From Acholeplasmataceae bacterium (lineage in GTDB: Bacteria; Bacillota_I; Bacilli_A; Acholeplasmatales; Acholeplasmataceae): a DNA stretch of 5,857 bases. This document shows, piece by piece, positions 1 through 5,857 of this stretch. A model generated the notes under the pieces. The model worked only from the letters and a program-made list of their open reading frames with translations, was not told where the DNA came from and searched no databases. The position numbers and the translations under genes are program-made. Position 1 is the stretch's first letter. Every line of letters starts with the position of its first letter. Location of the stretch: assembly GCA_028690555.1 (NCBI GenBank), contig JAQVBA010000062.1:1-5857 (forward strand), written 5' to 3'.

Positions 1-423
1 ATCTTCTTCAACAACATCTTCATCGATAACTATTTCAGTGAAAAATTCTTCGATAAGACCAAAAATGTTAGGTAGATTTACTGCATCAAGAACTGATACT
101 TTCTCTTTATCATCTTTCTTGATGACAACATTAAATTTACCTTCTTCATCATCAGTAATATTAATATCTAAGCCTAAGAAATTATAATCGCCTGATTGAA
201 GAACCTGTTCCTCAACTATTTCTTCTACTTCTTCTTGTACATCACTAGTTTCCTTTATATCATCGTTAACAACAACATCATCTAGTTCTGTTGATTCAAC
301 TGGTTCTACAGCATCTTCGACCACAGATTCTTCGTCAGATTCAGTTTTTAAATAATTATCCATAGCTTTAGATACAACATCAGCTATCAGATTTTTATCT
401 AATGAACTTTTTTCATTGGTCAT
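1..423 (-). CDS. Acidic prohead-core/scaffold-like protein, 5' part only (runs off left edge)
   Basis: This open frame starts with ATG at 423 and stays open for 141 codons to base 1 with no stop, so only the N-terminal part is visible. A strong Shine-Dalgarno sequence, AAGAGGTGGG (440-431), lies 7 bases upstream and fixes the start. The N-terminus (MTNEKSSLDKNLIADVVSKA) is predicted helical. Residues about 28-75 are rich in Glu, Asp and Val. A less acidic patch follows at about 76-125, including FLGLDINI, GKFNVVIKKDD and LPNIFGLIEEFF. The visible part ends acidic again (VIDEDVVEED). There is no signal peptide or membrane segment. It lies two genes downstream of the protease, in a slot like that of the T4 scaffold gene 22, and it is acidic as scaffolds are. 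The scaffold role is inferred from position and composition; I recognise no family. It could instead be another virion or core protein. Confidence 0.75.
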   Translation of the reverse strand, partial: MTNEKSSLDKNLIADVVSKAMDNYLKTESDEESVVEDAVEPVESTELDDVVVNDDIKETSDVQEEVEEIVEEQVLQSGDYNFLGLDINITDDEEGKFNVVIKKDDKEKVSVLDAVNLPNIFGLIEEFFTEIVIDEDVVEED

Positions 424-430
424 ATTTTTA

Positions 431-440
431 CCCACCTCTT
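431..440 (-). promoter_or_regulatory. Strong ribosome binding site of the left-edge acidic gene
   Basis: On the minus strand this reads AAGAGGTGGG, 7 bases before the ATG at 423. It is one of the two best Shine-Dalgarno matches in the window, the other preceding the 599-aa acidic gene. It supports calling the incomplete left-edge frame a real gene and suggests the product is made in quantity. Confidence 0.75.
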
Positions 441-450
441 ACAATAAATC

Positions 451-699
451 TTAATCTTTTAATACTTCCTGCATTGAATTTAATTTGTTTTTTGTATCAC
501 TAATTTTATTATTTAAAGTATTTGTTTTACGTTTAATAGTATTAATTTGTGCATCCAAATCCTGAATATCTAAATCTTTTTTAATTAAGTCAGTACCATA
601 TTTAATTTGTGTTTTATTAAACTCTCTTTCTAAGTCTTGATTATCAATCATATTCAACGACTTCTTAAAAAAATCATTTAATTTTTCAGTGTAATCCAT
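451..699 (-). CDS. Small coiled-coil protein of the prohead module, function unknown
   Basis: This 82-aa protein starts with ATG at 699 and ends with TAA. GGAG at 711-708 sits 8 bases before the start, inside the 17-base gap after the protease gene. The N-terminal third (MDYTEKLNDFFKKSLNMIDN) looks like a short amphipathic helix. Residues about 38-80 carry Leu/Ile spaced in heptad-like fashion (LIKKDLDIQDLDAQI, then TLNNKI, KLNSMQEVL), indicating a coiled coil. There is no Cys or Trp, signal peptide or membrane helix. Its place between the protease and an acidic scaffold-like gene suggests a minor core protein, a scaffold partner or an assembly chaperone. I do not recognise a family. Small core proteins are known in T4 (gp67, gp68), but those genes lie before the protease gene, so orthology cannot be claimed. 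Confidence 0.8.
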   Translation of the reverse strand: MDYTEKLNDFFKKSLNMIDNQDLEREFNKTQIKYGTDLIKKDLDIQDLDAQINTIKRKTNTLNNKISDTKNKLNSMQEVLKD

Positions 700-716
700 A
701 ATTTCTGCTCCATTCT

Positions 717-1412
717 TTATTTTTTAAACTTTCTAGCCATACCTTGTATAACTGATTCAATTATATCCTGTAATTCGGAAGCTGTTACCGTTATTAACTT
801 ATCACTATTTACATTTTCTGGTATAATATAATTATTGTTAGGTAATTTATAACAACTGCTCACTATTGATTTTACATAAGCATCACTATAAGCAGGATTA
901 TGAACTGCATCATATGTAATTAAAGTGAAATCATTAATGGTATCGACACTATCTAATCCATAACTAATATCTTGGTCAGTAATTGCTCTTATGCTAACTC
1001 CTACTTTAAGTTTCTCTCTTAATAGTGTAGCAAGTATATTTCCATTAGGGGTATCGATAGTTTCAAATCTACCTACAACATAATTACCATCCATAGCTAA
1101 CTTAGTAATTACATGAGATATATTTTTAAGTGCTATCGTAGCTATTCTGTTAACATCATTAATATCATCTGGGTGGTCAAGTTCCCCAACTAGATGTCTA
1201 CTTTCAACTTCACTTGCTACCTCATTAACAGCTGCCATTAATACTCTTTTTGGAAATTTATGTCCATTAGCATTTGAATCATCACATTTTTGGAACACAG
1301 CTTCAGCAACTATTTTATTAGTATCGTTTTTTCTTACATCACTGATTATAGTACATTCCAAAACAGGATTGGCTAGTGATTTAAATACATATCTGTCTTT
1401 TGAACTAATCAT
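717..1412 (-). CDS. Prohead core protein protease (T4 gp21-like)
   Basis: This is a 231-aa serine protease of the T4 gp21 type. In that family the enzyme acts inside the assembled prohead, digests the scaffold, trims capsid proteins and then cleaves itself. Recognisable blocks in order are GELDHP at residues 76-81 with the candidate catalytic His80, GVSIRA at 138-143 with the candidate nucleophile Ser140, and TYDAVHNPAYSDA at about 166-178, matching the conserved acidic/NP block. The T4 enzyme cuts after (Ile/Leu)-X-Glu, and a matching site, IIE|S (Glu219), lies in the C-terminal tail, as expected for self-cleavage. The tail ends basic (ARKFKK). The start is ATG at 1412; AAAAGGA (1430-1424) is its likely ribosome site, 11 bases upstream and touching the stop codon of the preceding gene. 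The 17-base gap suggests coupled translation. Length is close to T4 gp21. Family assignment rests on the motifs; active-site residues are assigned by eye. Confidence 0.9.
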   Translation of the reverse strand: MISSKDRYVFKSLANPVLECTIISDVRKNDTNKIVAEAVFQKCDDSNANGHKFPKRVLMAAVNEVASEVESRHLVGELDHPDDINDVNRIATIALKNISHVITKLAMDGNYVVGRFETIDTPNGNILATLLREKLKVGVSIRAITDQDISYGLDSVDTINDFTLITYDAVHNPAYSDAYVKSIVSSCYKLPNNNYIIPENVNSDKLITVTASELQDIIESVIQGMARKFKK

Positions 1413-1429
1413 TTAAAACCATATCCTTT

Positions 1430-3229
1430 TTATTTTGTTTTTTTAAAATCACTTATATCTAAATTAGAAGCCCAATCTGCAAAACTATCAATTAATTTAT
1501 TCATCTTCATCTTATCAGCATGATCTAAATCATCTATTAATTTAGTATCATATTTTTCTTTAAGTTCATTTAGTTCCTTTGAACCTAAATTTTCAGTTAA
1601 TTTACCTTTGAGAATCTTTTTTTTATATTTTTCAATATCAGATTCTAATTTTTTTACATAGTCAACTTTCTTTACTTTACCTGCATATATAGCACCTTCA
1701 TCAGCACCAGTACCACCAGGGAAATCTACTTTATGTAAATCTTCTTCTGATATTTCATTAAGAATCTTTGCTTCTTCAACAGCTTTTTCTTCTTCGTCTT
1801 CTAATTCTTCTTCTAATTCTTCTTCTAATTCTTCTTCAACTGGTAGTTCTTCTATATCTTCAACCGGTGCTTCTTCTTCATCAAAAACGATATCTTCAAA
1901 TTCTTCATCTTCTACGGGAAGTTCTTCTACACTAGCTTCTACCTTATCCAAATTTTCTTGAATTTCTTCCTTGATTTCTTCCGCTTCTTCAGTAACTTCT
2001 TCATTTTCTACTTCGTCTGTAATTAAATCCATTAATTTATCGATAAGATTATCTATTTCTTCGATAGTTTCAACAGGTGATTCCGTTGTTTCATCTAATA
2101 CTTCTTCGTCTTCATCAATAAATTCAAATTCTTCATCTTCAAAATCACCTAATACTTCATTTATATCTTCCGCATCAGGAGCATCAATTGAAGGGTCTTT
2201 TTCTAATGTTTCAACTTCTACATCTTCTTCTATATCTTCTTCTATATCTTCTTCTATATCTTTACTAAGTAATTCTTTTTCGTCTGTAATAGCTTTAGCT
2301 TCGTCTTCAAAAGAAGTATCTTCCTTTATTGAAGTTTTTTCTTCTTCATTTACTTCATCTTCTTCTTCTTTTTTCATTTCTTCTTCTATCTTATTCTCGA
2401 TATCTTCTATCTTTTCATCTTCTTCTTCAGCTACATCTTCTGATTCAATATCTGCTCCAGGAGCATTTTTATTAATTAAATCAATTGATTCTAATTCTAC
2501 TTGGTCCAAGAAATCTCTAAACTGATTAATCATATCTTTAATCTTAGGATCAGCAGGGTCAGCTTCTTCTAAATTTTCTTTCTTAGTTGTTATAGCATCT
2601 TCCTGCACAATCATTTTAGCTACTGTGTCAAGGTCGGTTGTCATTTTAATATTACTGTCAATTATGGAAAGAATATTATCAGCATCTTCTAATATTTGTC
2701 TAAGTTCATCCATTTCAGGTGCTTCTTCATCTTCTTCGACAACTTCTTCATCTACAGGCGTGTCTTCTTCTGTTAATTCATCAGGTAAAGTAGGTTCTTC
2801 TTCGACAGTTTCAGTAACGTTTTCATCCATAAATTCTTCATCTGCTGATACTAAAGTATTTTTCTGTTGTGCATTAACAAAGCTTCTTGCATCTGCTTCA
2901 TTATCATAGCTACCTACAATTTTATCTTCATCGTAAACATAGAATTTACCATCAGTACCGGGGACTATCCTACAATTTGCTGATAAAATAGTTGTTGTTG
3001 CTTCAACTGCTTTTGTGTCACTATCAGTGTTAATTTTTTTGGCTTCTACTATTTCATTGATACAATCTGAAACATATTCTCTAACAACAAATTGATCAAC
3101 AGGATTCAAACTATCAAAATCATTATATATATTTGATAATATTGATTCATTAGTTGAATCATTTGACCCTATCATGTTTGTTAATTTACCTAACATTAAT
3201 TTCAAATCTTCTTTATAGCTGTTTGGCAT
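1430..3229 (-). CDS. Large glutamate-rich prohead core/scaffold-like protein
   Basis: This 599-aa protein sits between portal and protease. By hand count about 128 residues are Glu, a fifth of the chain. Residues 1-65 are helical and mildly acidic. Residues about 86-122 form a compact segment, with GKFYVYDEDKIVGSYD then NEADARSFVNAQQ, that looks like a beta-hairpin plus helix. Residues about 130-497 are Glu/Asp-rich and low in complexity, with tandem DIEE (324-335) and EEEL (465-476) repeats. The last ~100 residues change character: a Gly-rich link (FPGGTGADEGAIYAG), a basic coiled-coil-like stretch (KKLESDIEKYKKKILKGK) and a tail ending ISDFKKTK. AGGAGG (3246-3241) precedes the ATG by 11 bases. 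Many (Ile/Leu)-X-Glu triplets would be cuttable by a gp21-like protease. In T4 this slot holds the small core genes 67 and 68. A core/scaffold role is inferred from position, composition and cleavage-site density; no family was recognised. Confidence 0.8.
   Translation of the reverse strand: MPNSYKEDLKLMLGKLTNMIGSNDSTNESILSNIYNDFDSLNPVDQFVVREYVSDCINEIVEAKKINTDSDTKAVEATTTILSANCRIVPGTDGKFYVYDEDKIVGSYDNEADARSFVNAQQKNTLVSADEEFMDENVTETVEEEPTLPDELTEEDTPVDEEVVEEDEEAPEMDELRQILEDADNILSIIDSNIKMTTDLDTVAKMIVQEDAITTKKENLEEADPADPKIKDMINQFRDFLDQVELESIDLINKNAPGADIESEDVAEEEDEKIEDIENKIEEEMKKEEEDEVNEEEKTSIKEDTSFEDEAKAITDEKELLSKDIEEDIEEDIEEDVEVETLEKDPSIDAPDAEDINEVLGDFEDEEFEFIDEDEEVLDETTESPVETIEEIDNLIDKLMDLITDEVENEEVTEEAEEIKEEIQENLDKVEASVEELPVEDEEFEDIVFDEEEAPVEDIEELPVEEELEEELEEELEDEEEKAVEEAKILNEISEEDLHKVDFPGGTGADEGAIYAGKVKKVDYVKKLESDIEKYKKKILKGKLTENLGSKELNELKEKYDTKLIDDLDHADKMKMNKLIDSFADWASNLDISDFKKTK
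1801..1836 (-). repeat. Three tandem 12-base repeats coding EEEL
   Basis: The plus-strand unit CTAATTCTTCTT occurs three times in perfect tandem. In the acidic 599-aa protein it encodes EEELEEELEEEL (residues 465-476). The unit is a multiple of three, so copy-number changes by slippage would keep the frame. The Leu every fourth residue would give a helix with an uneven hydrophobic stripe. Confidence 0.9.
2224..2259 (-). repeat. Three tandem 12-base repeats coding DIEE
   Basis: The plus-strand unit CTTCTTCTATAT occurs three times in perfect tandem, encoding DIEEDIEEDIEE (residues 324-335 of the acidic protein), followed by a degenerate DVEV. Each copy contains I-E-E, which matches the (Ile/Leu)-X-Glu cleavage preference of T4-type prohead proteases, so expansion would add both acidity and potential cut sites. 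Confidence 0.9.
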
Positions 3230-3240
3230 ATTTAAATAAA

Positions 3241-3246
3241 CCTCCT
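3241..3246 (-). promoter_or_regulatory. Consensus Shine-Dalgarno AGGAGG of the acidic core gene
   Basis: The minus strand reads AGGAGG, then 11 bases (TTTATTTAAAT), then the ATG at 3229. It is a perfect match to the core anti-16S sequence with somewhat long spacing, and points to strong expression, as expected for a core protein needed in many copies. Confidence 0.75.
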
Positions 3247-3253
3247 AGAAATA

Positions 3254-3270
3254 ATAACTTAAATTGTTAT
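3254..3270 (-). repeat. Small inverted repeat ATAAC-7-GTTAT in the 5' leader
   Basis: The minus strand reads ATAACAATTTAAGTTAT: 5-bp perfect arms around a 7-base A/T loop, ending 7 bases before the AGGAGG. A further ATAAC lies just upstream, giving ATAACGATAAC. The hairpin would be weak. It could be a protein operator or simply chance in A/T-rich sequence. Confidence 0.3.
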
Positions 3271-3279
3271 CGTTATATT

Positions 3280-3311
3280 TAAATTTAAAATTGTGTATAT
3301 TTTTAAATTTA
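3280..3311. repeat. Perfect 11-bp A/T inverted repeat, 10-base spacer
   Basis: The arms TAAATTTAAAA (minus strand, 3311-3301) and TTTTAAATTTA (3290-3280) are exact reverse complements separated by 10 bases. It starts 20 bases after the portal stop codon. The stem has no G-C pair and no clean U-tract follows, so it is not a standard intrinsic terminator. It may be a weak RNA hairpin protecting or segmenting the message between portal and core genes, or a protein-binding site. Confidence 0.5.
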
Positions 3312-3330
3312 TAATTAATTTTTATCTAAT

Positions 3331-5205
3331 TTAAAGTGTTTCCATCTCTGCTTCCATTTCTTGATTAGGTGTTCCTATTTCATCAGGTTCTCCTAATTCA
3401 TCTAGATTAATTTCACCCATTGGTCCTTCCGATGAAGATTCCTCCATATTCATATCGAATTCATCCATTCCTCCGCCCATATCTGAGAATCCACCACTAT
3501 TACTGAATTCATCATTATTTGCTGTTTCATCTGAATTAAATTTTTGATCTATAAATAATGTATATTTTTCTTGTTCACCTATCGTTTTTTCCATTTCATC
3601 GATATCATCTTGACTTAATCCTACGATATTTTTCATTACCCACATTTTAGGAACATTAGGATATAAATCCATAAATTGTGAACCAGCATCTAATTTATTT
3701 CTTAGATTTTCAATTTTAAGATTAGATTCAATTGTTGTAGGTTCAGGTAAACTAATTTTAACTTTATCGACAAATTGAGATTGATTAATAAGCATAAAAC
3801 AAACATTAGCTAATTCATTTAAAGAATTATTAATATCTGATTGATACTTTTTAATTGTTCTGCTAAATCTTACGTCTTCTAATGTTAATAATGCTCTTGT
3901 TGCTCCACCAGATTCTTCAGCGAGATAGCTAGGTGGAATACCCAATGAAGACAATAATTTCTGTTTAAAATATTCAGCATCATTTGTATATGGAGTAATA
4001 TCAGGTGTAGCTAAATTTTCATAATTTAAATGTTTAACTCCGTCAATTGATGTAACCCAAACATCATCTTCAAAACCTAGAAAATCTGGTATAGTGTTAA
4101 TAGTAGGAGTAGAATCTGATCCTTCTCTATCAAAAATTCTCTGTCTACGTACTCTCTGCATTACACCTCTCATTATTCCAGGTATTTCATTTGCAGGTAT
4201 TCCAGCTACTTCTAATGTCCACAAACTTCTAAGAGGAGTTCTTGTTGCTCTATATACAGCTAATGCAGATTCAATAAGTAATAGTTGTTTTGCAACACCA
4301 CGTACAGGGTCTAAAGTACTTGTTCCATAAGGGTAATATAAATTATTAAGATATATTGGGAATTTTACATAACGATGAGGTGCAAGATATTTAAATTTAG
4401 TTCCTCTGTCTTTAAGAACATCCTTTAATAATTCTGTCATCTGTTTTTCCATTGATGCTATTTGAAATTTATTTGCTTTATTTGACAGATATCTTTTATC
4501 ACTTACTATAGATATTAATTGATTGGGTGGTTCAATAACTAATTGAGGGAAAGCCTCAGATAACATATCTACAATTTTAGATTCAGATTGATTAGTTTCA
4601 ATCATTAATCCTAATTCTATATCAGTTTTTGAATCATATACTAAAGAGCAATTATTTGGATTGTGTATGATATATCTAACACCAGATGATGTAGGTTCTA
4701 ATTCAACATAACAATCACCATACATTAATTGTGTATGTATTATCTGTGGTAATAAATTAAAGAAATTAGTTTTATCTAATATTACCTGTAATAATTTCTT
4801 TGCTTGTTTAGATGTCTGTGTATCTTCGTATGTATCATAAATTATTTGATTTTCTCTGCTTCCAACATTAGGTGCTAATATACTATCAACATATATCTGC
4901 AACGCTTGTGCAACTTCAGGTATTCTGTAAAATATTTGCTCATATTCAGAATATCTTGCACCTCTGCCAATAGTTAAATCAAAGAATTTTTCGAACATTG
5001 TTTGTCCTTGAAATCCTCCACCACTATTGGATTGCAATATTTGTTCTAAATCTTCTTTAGATATAACTTTAGTAGGGTCAAATGTTTTAGCATTTTCGTC
5101 ATATATCTTATTTTGATTATACATTCTAGAATATTGGTCTATGTATTTTTGTAGCTTATCACCAATCTTACCTAATATTGGAGTTGGTTCTTTCTTTTTA
5201 GCCAT
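3331..5205 (-). CDS. Portal protein (T4 gp20-like)
   Basis: In phages of this type the portal forms a dodecameric ring at one capsid vertex, starts prohead assembly on its core, and serves as the channel and docking site for the terminase motor and later the tail. Blocks typical of T4-type portals appear in order: YYPYGTSTLDPVR at about 290-302; ESALAVYRATRTPLRS at about 312-327, then VAGIP before the long helix with GVMQRVRRQRIFD; and LATPDITPYTNDAEYFKQKL with LGIPPSYL at about 398-428. The last is followed by GGATRALLTLEDVRFSRTI, the usual helical stem/wing part. The chain is 624 aa against about 520 in T4. Much of the excess is a C-terminal tail from about 558, rich in Gly, Met, Ser, Asp and Glu, likely disordered. 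The start is ATG at 5205; GAGAG (5217-5213) lies 7 bases upstream, with AAGGTG slightly farther. The 19-base gap from the preceding gene suggests co-translation. Confidence 0.9.
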   Translation of the reverse strand: MAKKKEPTPILGKIGDKLQKYIDQYSRMYNQNKIYDENAKTFDPTKVISKEDLEQILQSNSGGGFQGQTMFEKFFDLTIGRGARYSEYEQIFYRIPEVAQALQIYVDSILAPNVGSRENQIIYDTYEDTQTSKQAKKLLQVILDKTNFFNLLPQIIHTQLMYGDCYVELEPTSSGVRYIIHNPNNCSLVYDSKTDIELGLMIETNQSESKIVDMLSEAFPQLVIEPPNQLISIVSDKRYLSNKANKFQIASMEKQMTELLKDVLKDRGTKFKYLAPHRYVKFPIYLNNLYYPYGTSTLDPVRGVAKQLLLIESALAVYRATRTPLRSLWTLEVAGIPANEIPGIMRGVMQRVRRQRIFDREGSDSTPTINTIPDFLGFEDDVWVTSIDGVKHLNYENLATPDITPYTNDAEYFKQKLLSSLGIPPSYLAEESGGATRALLTLEDVRFSRTIKKYQSDINNSLNELANVCFMLINQSQFVDKVKISLPEPTTIESNLKIENLRNKLDAGSQFMDLYPNVPKMWVMKNIVGLSQDDIDEMEKTIGEQEKYTLFIDQKFNSDETANNDEFSNSGGFSDMGGGMDEFDMNMEESSSEGPMGEINLDELGEPDEIGTPNQEMEAEMETL

Positions 5206-5224
5206 TTATTGTCTCTCACACCTT

Positions 5225-5824
5225 TTAGCTGTCTAATTGTGCTTGTATATCTAATATATCAATTTTACTTTCATCAATAGCTTCTTCTATCATAGCATCA
5301 ATACTAATTAAATTATTCTCATCATTTTCAATTTTAACTTCTTCTATTTTTTCTTCTGTAATTTCTTCATCAATTGATAATGTATCTATAATATTAACAC
5401 ATTCTGCATCTAATACAGATTCCTCAATAGCAATCGGGTGAATATGTAAATTATCTAAAGTTGTATATAAATATGTTAACATGTCTACTGCCGACCCTGC
5501 TATAGCCGCTGATGCATTTGCCTGTGTTTTTTTAATTTCTAATTCTTCTTTTTTGGTCATTATATCTAAAATACTTTTTTTAGTTTGAACTCTTTTCATT
5601 GGTAATTCTGTTTTAAGCTTAATGAGGTCTGTCACTGATTCAATTAAAGTTGATTTTAATGCCCGTCTATCCGAAAAGTTATCACAGTTATGTAATATAT
5701 TATTTAAAATCAAATCTAATGTTGCATCTGCATCTTCAGTTTTATTAATATCTTCCTCTAAAGATTGAATATATTCAGTTAACCTTTCGTCATCTTTCAG
5801 AATTTCTACTATGCTTTTTTTCAA
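5225..5824 (-). CDS. Helical protein of unknown function upstream of portal, TTG start
   Basis: This 199-aa protein begins with TTG at 5824. An in-frame TAA lies four codons upstream, no ATG comes between, and the first in-frame ATG is only at about residue 76, deep in the protein. AAGGA at 5835-5831, 6 bases before TTG, supports this start. The chain is almost wholly alpha-helical by eye: acidic helix pairs at 1-45, a mixed-charge basic helix at about 66-100 (LKTELPMKRVQTKKSILDIM, then KKEELEIKKTQ), a small-residue stretch ANASAAIAGSA (102-112), and an acidic tail from about 134 with many EE and ID pairs. There is no signal peptide, and no clear membrane segment. Its place before the portal is where terminase or tail genes sit in related phages. 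A terminase small subunit or a virion assembly factor is possible, but I recognise no family. Confidence 0.75.
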   Translation of the reverse strand: MKKSIVEILKDDERLTEYIQSLEEDINKTEDADATLDLILNNILHNCDNFSDRRALKSTLIESVTDLIKLKTELPMKRVQTKKSILDIMTKKEELEIKKTQANASAAIAGSAVDMLTYLYTTLDNLHIHPIAIEESVLDAECVNIIDTLSIDEEITEEKIEEVKIENDENNLISIDAMIEEAIDESKIDILDIQAQLDS

Positions 5825-5830
5825 ATAATA

Positions 5831-5857
5831 TCCTTATCCTTTTTATTTATCCTTTTT
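5831..5857 (-). promoter_or_regulatory. Repeated AAGGATA ribosome-site region before the TTG start
   Basis: The minus strand contains AAGGATA three times in 27 bases (starting near 5855, 5842 and 5835). The last copy is correctly spaced, 6 bases before TTG. ATAAAAAGGATA recurs upstream of the protease gene (near 1433-1422), so this looks like a favoured translation-initiation sequence of this genome. The leading copies may overlap the end of an upstream gene that is outside the window. Confidence 0.45.

Larger units (their letters stand above)
3230..3330 (-). other. AT-rich leader between portal and acidic core gene; possible promoter region
   Basis: This 101-base gap is much longer than the 17-27 bases between the other genes. 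It is almost entirely A/T and has no open frame of note. On the minus strand it holds TATAAATT (3313-3306), a 7-of-8 match to the T4 late promoter element TATAAATA, about 76 bases before the ATG. It also holds an 11-bp A/T inverted repeat, a smaller inverted repeat, and the AGGAGG ribosome site. I see no good -35/-10 pair and no GC-rich stem with a U-tract. In DNA this AT-rich, a TATAAATT match is weak evidence; the unusual length is the better argument for a regulatory role. Confidence 0.4.

Noticed and set aside
1741..2420. CRISPR-like or satellite repeat array in the TTC-rich plus strand
   Set aside because: Apart from two short triplicates, the repetition is codon-level (GAA/GAG/GAT runs) with no regular spacer and repeat pattern; it is coding low complexity.
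1971..2525. Long serine-rich open frame on the plus strand
   Set aside because: It is the antisense of Glu/Asp codon runs in the acidic gene: GAA/GAG/GAT read backwards give TTC/CTC/ATC and, shifted, TCT/TCA serine codons. It has no convincing ribosome site and opposes a well-supported gene.
2625..2909. Second serine-rich plus-strand frame
   Set aside because: Same cause: antisense shadow of the acidic low-complexity region.
3280..3311. Rho-independent terminator after the portal gene
   Set aside because: The inverted repeat is perfect but has only A-T pairs and no following clean U-tract, so it lacks the stability of an intrinsic terminator.
4094..4330. 78-aa plus-strand open frame
   Set aside because: It lies wholly antisense within the conserved core of the portal gene and shows no ribosome site or recognisable product.
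1..5857. Alternative genetic code (stop-codon reassignment)
   Set aside because: All genes read cleanly in the standard code, end in TAA and retain conserved motifs; no in-frame TAG or TGA interrupts the portal or protease.

Overview
The window reads as a piece of the head-assembly (prohead) module of a tailed phage or prophage with a T4-like (myovirus-type) capsid plan. The evidence is a portal protein with gp20-type sequence blocks, a gp21-type prohead protease with its His and Ser motifs, and several very acidic, low-complexity or helical proteins of the kind found in phage internal scaffolds. The DNA is strongly AT-rich. Coding is dense and entirely on the minus strand, gaps are mostly 17-27 bases, all five visible stops are TAA, and several genes have purine-rich Shine-Dalgarno sites (AGGAGG, AAGAGGTGGG, AAGGA). 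This suits a phage of a low-GC bacterium, perhaps a Firmicute. The host cannot be fixed from this sequence, and integrated and free phage cannot be told apart.

Layout in the direction of transcription (right to left): a 199-aa helical protein of unknown function starting with TTG (5824-5225); the portal protein, 624 aa (5205-3331); a 101-base AT-only-stem intergenic region, the only real gap (3330-3230); a 599-aa glutamate-rich protein, the likely prohead core/scaffold component (3229-1430); the prohead protease, 231 aa (1412-717); an 82-aa coiled-coil protein (699-451); and the first 141 codons of another acidic protein that runs off the left edge (423-1).

The order portal - acidic core protein - protease - small protein - acidic protein resembles T4 genes 20-67-68-21-22, which precede the major capsid gene 23. 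By that analogy the portal would nucleate the prohead, the acidic proteins would form or regulate the inner core, and the protease would digest the core so that DNA can enter. The major capsid gene would be expected just beyond the left edge. The main departure from T4 is the single large acidic protein in the slot where T4 has the two small genes 67 and 68. No RNA genes, mobile elements, CRISPR arrays or convincing rho-independent terminators were seen.
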